Part shown: one piece after another, positions 57,139 through 64,000 of the stretch
Numbering within the stretch: position 1 is the first letter of the stretch
Layout of the letters: each line of letters begins with the position of its first letter
Assembly (NCBI GenBank): GCA_963691705.1
Contig: OY829544.1
Coordinates: forward strand, 5,401,501-5,465,500
DNA: 64,000 nucleotides
Origin: Viola odorata
Taxonomy: Eukaryota > Streptophyta > Magnoliopsida > Malpighiales > Violaceae
Direction: 5' to 3'
Notes under the pieces: generated by a model
Seen by the model: only the letters and a program-made list of their open reading frames with translations
Database searches by the model: none
What the model was told of the DNA's origin: nothing
Made by a program: the position numbers and the translations under genes

Positions 57139-57671
57139 ATGAATTTCAAGCTCCATTCTCATCATAACTTTCTTTTCTGTTCAATTCTCTTCATAGCCGC
57201 TTCCTTGCTAAGCCAATGCGACGTAGGTCGGTCCGGTACCGAATTGATTGAGAGGGTGTGCAAGAAGACACCATACTACGATCTCTGCATTTCTTCCTGG
57301 ACCCGAAAAGCCAAACCGCCGATGTTCCTGGGCTCGGACTCATCATCGTTAATGTACTACAAGCTAATGCAACCAGCATTTCGAACGATGTCATCAAGCC
57401 TTTGATTCAAAGCAGGCCAGACCTACAACAACCGTTGAATGCATGTGTAGATAAGTACAACAAAATCTTGACCGTAGATGTTCCTAAAGCCACGCAAGCC
57501 TTGACCACGGGCGGTTACAGATTTGCTCAAGAGGCTGCAAGCGATGCCGCCATCTCGGCTGGTGCTTGCGAGGTCGGTTTCGATCAAGGAAAATCACCTC
57601 TTACCAAGGATAACAACGACGCGCACGACATGTCGAACCTTTTATCTGCCGTTGTCCAGCAATTGGTTTGA
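57139..57671 (+). pseudogene. PMEI / invertase-inhibitor (C/VIF-like), frameshifted twin
   Basis: Nearly identical to the copy at 52831, but a net 7-bp deletion near 57297 (TCTTCCTGGACCC, against TCTTCCCTCAACTCGGACCC as in the twin) shifts the frame after CISS. Downstream the correct frame resumes (LDPKSQTADVPGLGLI onward) and stays open to the normal stop at 57669-57671, with Leu (TTG) where the twin has TAG. In addition the first ATG (57132) is out of frame because of one extra A, so translation would have to start at the second ATG (57139). Confidence 0.88.
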
Positions 57672-57754
57672 TGTAATTGCCTTCCGTTTTAATATATGGT
57701 AAAAATTAATATTATTCTCTTTGGTTTTGCCGTATCTGTTTTGATTAAATTAAC

Positions 57755-58135
57755 ATTACATTGTCAATACATTATTATGATCCGACTTTCAACATTTTTT
57801 ACTTAAAGAGTAAAATTATCAAACTACTTCTAGTCTTCTTCCAACTACTCCCTCTATTAAAAAATAACTGACGTTTAAATCACAGATATTTAAGTAATTC
57901 CATTTATTTCCGTTTGAGCTCAATTTTTTGTCTCATGTTTATGGGCCGCACCACGCAACAAAAAGAAAGCCTATTTTTTGAGTTTCAAATTTAAACTCAA
58001 ACCCAGCCTTTTCTTCTCCCTTTCTCTCCTTTTCTTTCAACTTCAGCAACTTCTCTCTTCCAAATCACTGTTTCAAATTTTGCATCTAATTCAACCCTAA
58101 CCCGCGTAAATTTTTGGCAAAATTTGAGAATGAAA
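57755..58135. other. Unit-2-specific spacer with a MITE-like end
   Basis: TACTCCCTCTATTAAAAAAT at about 57845 followed by AACTGACGTTT looks like one end of a Stowaway-type MITE; the partner end was not found. No gene. Confidence 0.35.
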
Positions 58136-58599
58136 TTTTATAAATGATTTTTTTTAATGTTCAAAACTTATTTAAAATGAAATGGAGATTGATTCTTCTT
58201 TTCTGATAATAGTTTTTCATAACCAAAAAAATAATAAAAAATAGGAGAAAAAATATTGTAAATTTTTTTAATCTTTTATTCAGAAAAATAGATTTTAAAT
58301 AATTTTTTTAATTATGAATAAATATTCTCAGAAAAAATTCAATCTCCATGCTCTTGAATTTTCCATAAAATTTTGAAATTTCTTAACAATTTTGTTTTTT
58401 TGAAATTTTTTGATTTTTAATAATTGTTATTTTATACTATTTTTATAATTTTTTAATTATTAAAAAATATTATCTGAAAAATTAAATCATCATTTTTCTG
58501 ATATTTTTATTATCGATAAATTATATTTTAATACACTGTTAAGATTTCAGACAAAAAATTTAACGGCATGAATTAAAATTTGATGTGTTTCAAAACGTC

Positions 58600-59800
58600 A
58601 GTGACTAAAATTTAGGACCCCAAACGTCAAAATTTAAAATTTAGGGAACCAAACATCAAAAACGAAAGTATGAAATTACCTATACCTCATGGAGCACAAG
58701 GTCAATATCATATCCTTGTCTACTCCAGATTTTGCAAAGTGATAGGTCATGGATTGTAGTAAAATAAATCACTTATAAGTAGAACTATTAACTGCACGGG
58801 TCATTTGTAGGATCGACCCGGTTTTTATGAGAAATGGACGGGTTTGGACAGTCAAATTTTTGGCCCGATTCGGCCAAATCCGTTAATATAAAAAGGCCAG
58901 GCCTCAGTTCTCAGATTTTAGGCCCCGGGTCGAGGCCCGGCCCAACTCTTATTAATTATATTATATATATTATAAATATATAAACCTTTCTAACCCTAAA
59001 GCAAACCAACGTCGCTTCTTCCGTTCTTGCTTCCTTCTTTCTCTTGAATAGCAAATCTAATTTCCACATCTTCTCTACTAACAAATAACCCACCATCACC
59101 ACTATCACCATCCTCTGCCCACCACGCTCGTCTACGGTCACCTCCATGAACAATCCAATCTGCACTACCATCACCACTATGACCAACCAGATTCGTACCA
59201 CCTCCAAATCATCATCTTATAACCATTAAAAAACAGACCGTCGCTATCTCCACCACCACTACCTCCTTAGCCAATAGATCTAAGACTTCCATTTTTTTTC
59301 TAGATCTATAACTTTGGTGTTGCTTTCCATCTCTGACAACCACCACGGTGGTTTACTTGACAAGTTTTGTACTTCATTCAGTTTGATGGTGCAGGACAAG
59401 TCTAAAGGTTTTACGCCAAATTTGTTGTATGCATATCTAAAGGTTTTACGCTAGGCAACGCACAAATTTCACGCTAGGTAAAGAAAAAATGGGTCGGTCC
59501 GTGAGGTCTGCGGGTGACCCGATTAGAAAAAACGCTAGACTTAGGCCATGTAAAAGTTGGCCCGCTAAAGTTCGTCCCGGGCCCAATCTGCCTAAATTTT
59601 TAGAGGGCATGTTGAATTTTCACCCGTGCCCGACCCGTTCGAATAACAGATCTACATATAAGTATAACTAATAGATCTTTTATTTTATTTTAGTGGTTTT
59701 CATTATTATTATTTTTATTCTTTTCTATTTTTTACTACCAATTTTTAATTTATACATTTTGTTGGTCTTTTTTATTTAAAAATAAATAAAAACTCATATT
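58600..59800. mobile_element. Insert in unit 2: hAT-like arms around CT-rich, gene-like sequence
   Basis: Absent from unit 1. Left arm 58795-58945 and right arm 59480-59650 are rich in CGACCCGG/GGGCCC/CCCGACCC words in inverted arrangement, like the hAT elements at 1468 and 4548. Between them, 58980-59280 is C-rich (ACCACCATCACC words, TCTTCC) and looks like a plant gene's 5' region on the plus strand. Exact ends and target duplication not found. Confidence 0.5.
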
Positions 59801-60391
59801 TTTCTTTTCTTTTCTTTTTGGTCAAAATGATATTTTTCTTCTTCTTATAGTATGAAGATTTTTAGTAATTTTTAACATTAACATTTCAAACATGGCAAGT
59901 TATGTTAGAAAAATACATTGACTGAAAAAGTGACGGTAGGGATTAATATAAACAACATATGAGAGTAAACTCTTCTTTTTTTATAGCCGGGATGAGATTC
60001 AAATCTAGTTTTGTTAAATATTAATTGGATCTTTCTATTATCAATAAAATATCTTCTTTTCTTTGAAAAATGAAAAGGTTTTAGCATGGTCAAATCATTC
60101 TAAACAAAAAGAAGGCAAATTATTCAAAACCGGTTTTATTAATTTTGGTAATTAAGCATAAAAGCTTATGGACTTACTACATTATCACAAATAGAAATAA
60201 GGAAGAAAATCAAGGATCGATTGATCCTTGTACACTCTAAAAAATAACAAACGAACAACAAAGTTATTGAACTTTTTTGATGCTCATTGGCATATTGTAA
60301 GTAACCAATGAATATAAAAAATGGCAACGATCACACCATTAATTAAATAGAAAAGGCAATAACGAGAACAAATCGAATGACCGGTAGTTTT

Positions 60392-60724
60392 TTAATGAGG
60401 GCATTTGTACTCAGAAGGGGAATGCTTTCCGCACTGGTTGAGGAGTAAGTTCAAGGAGACGGAGTCGAGGTTCAACTTTACGACTCCCAACACGTTGAGC
60501 TTAACGGAGGCGCAGAGGCAAGCGGCGGCGTCGAGGCCAACAAGATTGCCGAGGAGAGGACAGCAAGGGGCGACGTGTGGGGAAGTGGGAAGGTTAAGGT
60601 GCACCAAATCATTGAGTGCACTCACGCACACATCCAAATTTGGACAGGCGGCGATCGCCATGCTGACGAACACCAGGTTCAAGCAGAGGAGAAGAGCGGT
60701 CGAGGCTATGCTTTTGGATGCCAT
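60392..60724 (-). CDS. Short 8CM / hydrophobic-seed-protein-like secreted protein, tandem copy
   Basis: 110 residues with the same architecture as the gene at 55281: signal peptide (MASKSIASTALLLCLNLVFV), cysteines at 27, 33, 54, 55, 69, 71, 98 and 108, no proline linker, end SPSEYKCPH. The 14 differences from the twin are concentrated in the signal peptide and at residues 49-53 (Arg-Asn-Val-Thr-Ser to Pro-His-Val-Ala-Pro), while all cysteines are kept, which suggests the protein is still constrained. TATA at 60843-60849. Confidence 0.92.
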   Translation of the reverse strand: MASKSIASTALLLCLNLVFVSMAIAACPNLDVCVSALNDLVHLNLPTSPHVAPCCPLLGNLVGLDAAACLCASVKLNVLGVVKLNLDSVSLNLLLNQCGKHSPSEYKCPH

Positions 60725-60842
60725 TTCACAAATTGTAGTTTTTTTTATATAATTTTTGCTGGAATTGGTATTTGGAAATATTAATTCAATTGCTATTAAT
60801 TTGCTGATGGATGGTGCAAATACGGAGGAGTATGGTTCATGG

Positions 60843-60849
60843 TTTTATA
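60843..60849 (-). promoter_or_regulatory. TATA box of the 8CM gene at 60392
   Basis: Minus strand reads CTATAAAACCATGAACC about 119 bp before the ATG, as in the twin. Confidence 0.7.
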
Positions 60850-60869
60850 GATGCACATTTGCTAGTTAG

Positions 60870-62211
60870 TCTGTCACAATTATTATTATTATTAATTATC
60901 TATAATTATTACTTAAGTTTTGAATTATTTTCTTCAAATTAATCTCATGTACGTGCTACGTTCTGGGCATCTACAATAGGCACCAACTGGCACTATATTC
61001 CAGCATCCATGGAATGGATATGATTATAATGTTAAATTCCTTTTCTTTCTTATTTGACATGGAGATGGAGGTAATTATAATAAGCTCTCCATGATTTGTT
61101 TTTTTGGCAGGCTTGAACATGCTTCCAACCAAGCAACTCCACTGACAAAGTATCGCAACAAATGTTAGAAAAATAAAAATTCATCCATTACATAGAATGA
61201 TAGTAATGTTCACCAAATTTCACGATTTTTTTGACTAATAGGGAACGTATAAATATATAAATTTTAAGAGTGAGAATCTCAAAAACACGAGACCCAAATT
61301 TAAAATATGCATTATTTTTTAACCGACTATTGGATCAAATTATAATATTTTAGGAAAATTCTTCGCGAATATGAGAGAAATAAATTGTGGAATACCCCCT
61401 CCAGTTGAAGTCCTTGTTGTTTCACTCAAGTAGCTCAAATTTAATGTCAAAATCGATTTTATTGTTTTTTCATTCTTCTTTTTACAATTTTATGTTTATA
61501 TCGAACCTAAGGGTATTTAAATTTAATATCTCTTGTAATTAGGTTTATACATTAATGCATCAAATATGGAGTTTTTTTTGTTTTGAAATTCTCACCAAGT
61601 TTTCACGTTAGACTCTGGCTTGCATACCCAATGACCTATTATTTTTTGGGTGATAATGTCTAGCCACTCTTGTAAACTACTCGTGGCAATAAATTTTCTT
61701 AATTGATTCATATCATAGGAATATCTTTTTTTTTCAGATTTTCAAGGCAAGTCAACTAATTAAGACAAGAACAAACATAGTACAACTTTTGTTCTCCATT
61801 ATTTGCAATTAATCATGGAATAACGTGCACAACGCTTTATTAATTTGGATTATCATAATAACTCCTAATCACATGGCTATAATTGCGGAGTTGTGTACTT
61901 GCACATGTTTTTCCAGGTTATTGATAAAAAAGGGAGAGAATTCACCCCTAGATTTATACTTCAAATCAGGATAAATCACTATATTTGTAAGTGGGCCAAA
62001 TAAACCACTACATTTGTTTACTAAATCAAAATTAACTATTATTATCTAAAATACCCTAAGCTCTATTTGGTTGGTAAAAAAATTACGCTGACATGGACAT
62101 ATGACATGGAAATTAATTTTTTTTAAATATGACATGGATTATTGAGCTGAAATTAATTTCACTTGTCATTTGCCCTCTCTAATTACAGAGAAATTATAGT
62201 GTGTTCCGAGG
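60870..62211. other. AT-rich intergenic DNA
   Basis: No gene or clear repeat recognised. Confidence 0.5.
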
Positions 62212-62259
62212 ATGACATCTCACACGTATGAAATGTCATACCCGAACCAATGGAAATAT

Positions 62260-64000
62260 GCCACATGTATTATTTTTTCCAGCTCACTTTCTCTTTCCTT
62301 TTTTCTTTCCCTCTCCTCTCCTCTCCTATCCAAACGAGGCTGCAACTTTTCAAATTCTCTGTCTCCACTCTCCACACACTTCCTTCACTTCAACCTAGTT
62401 GCCGCCGCCATCCGCGAAGATTGGAAGTAAGATTTTTAGTTTATTGATTTTGCTAGGTAGTTTCATTATCTTGGTTTGATCAATAGAAAGTTGCGCCATT
62501 GATTGCCTTGGCTAATTACATTGCAACCAAGTAAAATTAAAAATACCTTTATTCTGTTATGTTCTGTTCTTGTAAAACTATAGGTTTTTCTGGGTTTTGA
62601 AATCTGAAAAAAAACTGATATTAATACGGAACCAAATAAGAACGTAGAATGCAGAAAAGGAAAGCTTTTTTGATTATGACTGTCTGAAAGGTTGCAAGTT
62701 GTAGCACATTTTAACTCTCTCAACTTTGATGAACTTTTAGTTGTTCATTGTGTGAAACTTGTGTAAGAACTTAAATTCCAATTCTTTAGGCCAGTCTCTC
62801 CATGGAAAAGATGATTATTTGATACCCATTCTTAAATCAATCTGAACAACTTCACAGGATTGGATACCATTCAGCAACGTCGGGGTCAAAAACTGAGAAG
62901 CATGTTCTGCTCACAGGACCAGGCAAGGCCAGTTTCTAATTCATCCCTTTTCAGTGTTCAGGCGATTACATGTTCATGGGTCTCATATTATGTCAATGGA
63001 GTTGTGTTGATTCATTAATGATGGAAGGTCATGAACTTGGTACTACTGATTAGAAATTCATTTGTACATGTGCATATCAAAGTGTGTAACATTTGTGCTC
63101 TGATAGAATGAACGTAGTTATACACAGAAGGGGCTTTCTCTATTTTTTATGATCTGACAAGCCCTTGACCATCCCAATAATACTACTAACCTTGGTGTGA
63201 ATTGGTTATATCAAACATCAACTTATTTACAGTCAAAATGATTGTTTGCATGACATAATTAACTCGAGTGAGATTTCAGGAGCGACAATGACCATTCATT
63301 TGTTAAAAATTCAATCATGGTATGCTTGTCTTTGTGGTCCTTTCCCTATGGAACTGTTTGATCAGGATAGCACTTAGTTTTTTTCTTCTTTTTTTACTCT
63401 ATTTTCTCTTCATTTGACGGTAGTAGTACACTTCCCTACACGTAGTTGCAGGTAGTTAAATGGCTTTATATATCGTGAAAAAAATAATATCCAGCAACAA
63501 AATTCATATTATACCGATACTAAGTATCACAGAGTGATGAAGATCAGTTTGATAAATTGGTTTCAAGCACTAAAGATGCCCTTTCCCGAGCCTCGGCAGA
63601 CAGAAGAAATAAGCATCTGATTCACCTGCCCCTCTTGCAAACCAGGTTTGTATACTATCTGCTTAAAAAGTATTCGGATAAATCACTTTCGTGAGAACAA
63701 CAGTCTACTGATCTTGATATATTTATCTATTACTATGGCTGTTGAAATAATGGAGAAAACAACTGTATGGGGCTTTTAGTGCAAGTTTGACCTGCAAGTG
63801 CAAGTTTGAATCCATGTTAGCTGCCATGACCTACAAGTGCAAGTTTGAGTCCCTAGTTTCACAACGTGCTTCTTCTTACCCTGAATAATTTGAAACTCAT
63901 CATTTCATCTTCACTAACCTTGAGGTGTGAACTCTCTTCTGCCCAACCACATCTTCAATTGAGCTTTCTTTCTCATCTTTCTCATAGGTGTCTTCCACTA
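62260..64000 (+). CDS. 5' part of an unidentified spliced plant gene, continues past the window
   Basis: A CT-rich stretch (62260-62400) ending near GATTGGAA|GTAAGA looks like a first exon with donor. Three downstream exons fit best: 63280-63319 (40 nt; SDNDHSFVKNSIM), 63533-63645 (113 nt; SDEDQFDKLVSST..., ending HLPLLQT plus two bases) and one starting 63988 after a strong pyrimidine tract (TTTCTCATCTTTCTCATAG). Their phases agree: the 40-nt exon ends phase 0, and the AG left over joins G of the last exon to give Arg. A further candidate exon at 62858-62931 does not link in phase to these, so an exon may be missing or misjudged. I do not recognise the protein. Confidence 0.45.

Larger units (their letters stand above)
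56791..60869. repeat. Tandem segmental duplication, unit 2 (PMEI + LTP-like gene)
   Basis: Collinear with unit 1 but longer. It has an extra ~110 bp before the PMEI copy (about 56930-57040), its own spacer 57755-58135, and an insert of ~1.2 kb (58600-59800). The ends share TTTATATTGATTACTTTTTA on the left and a TTTTATAGA...TAGTTAG block on the right. Confidence 0.9.

Overview
The window is nuclear DNA from a flowering plant, probably a eudicot. It is AT-rich, has GT-AG introns and TATA boxes 80-140 bp upstream of start codons, and is packed with plant-type retrotransposons, hAT elements and MITEs. The species cannot be told from the sequence. No tRNA or rRNA gene or CRISPR array was seen.

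Real host genes are few. Five single-exon genes for secreted eight-cysteine (8CM, LTP-like) proteins lie at 24846 (+), 37080 (-), 47740 (-), 55281 (-) and 60392 (-). Three are hybrid proline-rich proteins (HyPRPs), and one of these has an 84-bp tandem repeat and a polyglycine run. The other two are 110-residue near-copies without a proline linker. A complete four-exon gene for the mitochondrial complex I subunit NDUFB8-like lies at 49880-51786 (-). Two copies of a PMEI/invertase-inhibitor gene (52831 and 57139) are both broken, each by a different lesion. The right edge holds exons of an unidentified plus-strand gene that runs out of the window. PMEI plus LTP-like gene form a tandem segmental duplication (52606-55756 and 56791-60869).

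The rest is mostly mobile DNA. The left 9 kb holds hAT-type elements, two of them with perfect 8-bp target duplications, a hAT transposase fragment and a solo LTR apparently split by an inversion. From 13461 to 23958 there is a multi-layer nest: a solo LTR of family B contains two family-A LTRs and a 5'-truncated LINE, and one of the family-A LTRs contains an intact 5.0-kb non-coding LTR retrotransposon (14563-19588; 5-bp target duplication, tRNA-Asp-type primer site). From 26180 to 34391 a LINE RNase H remnant is split by a TRIM-like element and lies head-to-head with a long decayed LINE, which is itself split by a solo LTR whose removal restores the reading frame. From 40130 to 43153 there is a 5'-truncated family-A element, followed by MITEs and another family-B solo LTR.

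The most informative points are the non-coding LTR family with its nest, the differently broken PMEI twins, the inversion-split solo LTR, the hAT elements carrying gene-like cargo, and a SINE-like insertion in the NDUFB8 intron. All identifications come from reading motifs and comparing copies inside the window; no database search was possible.
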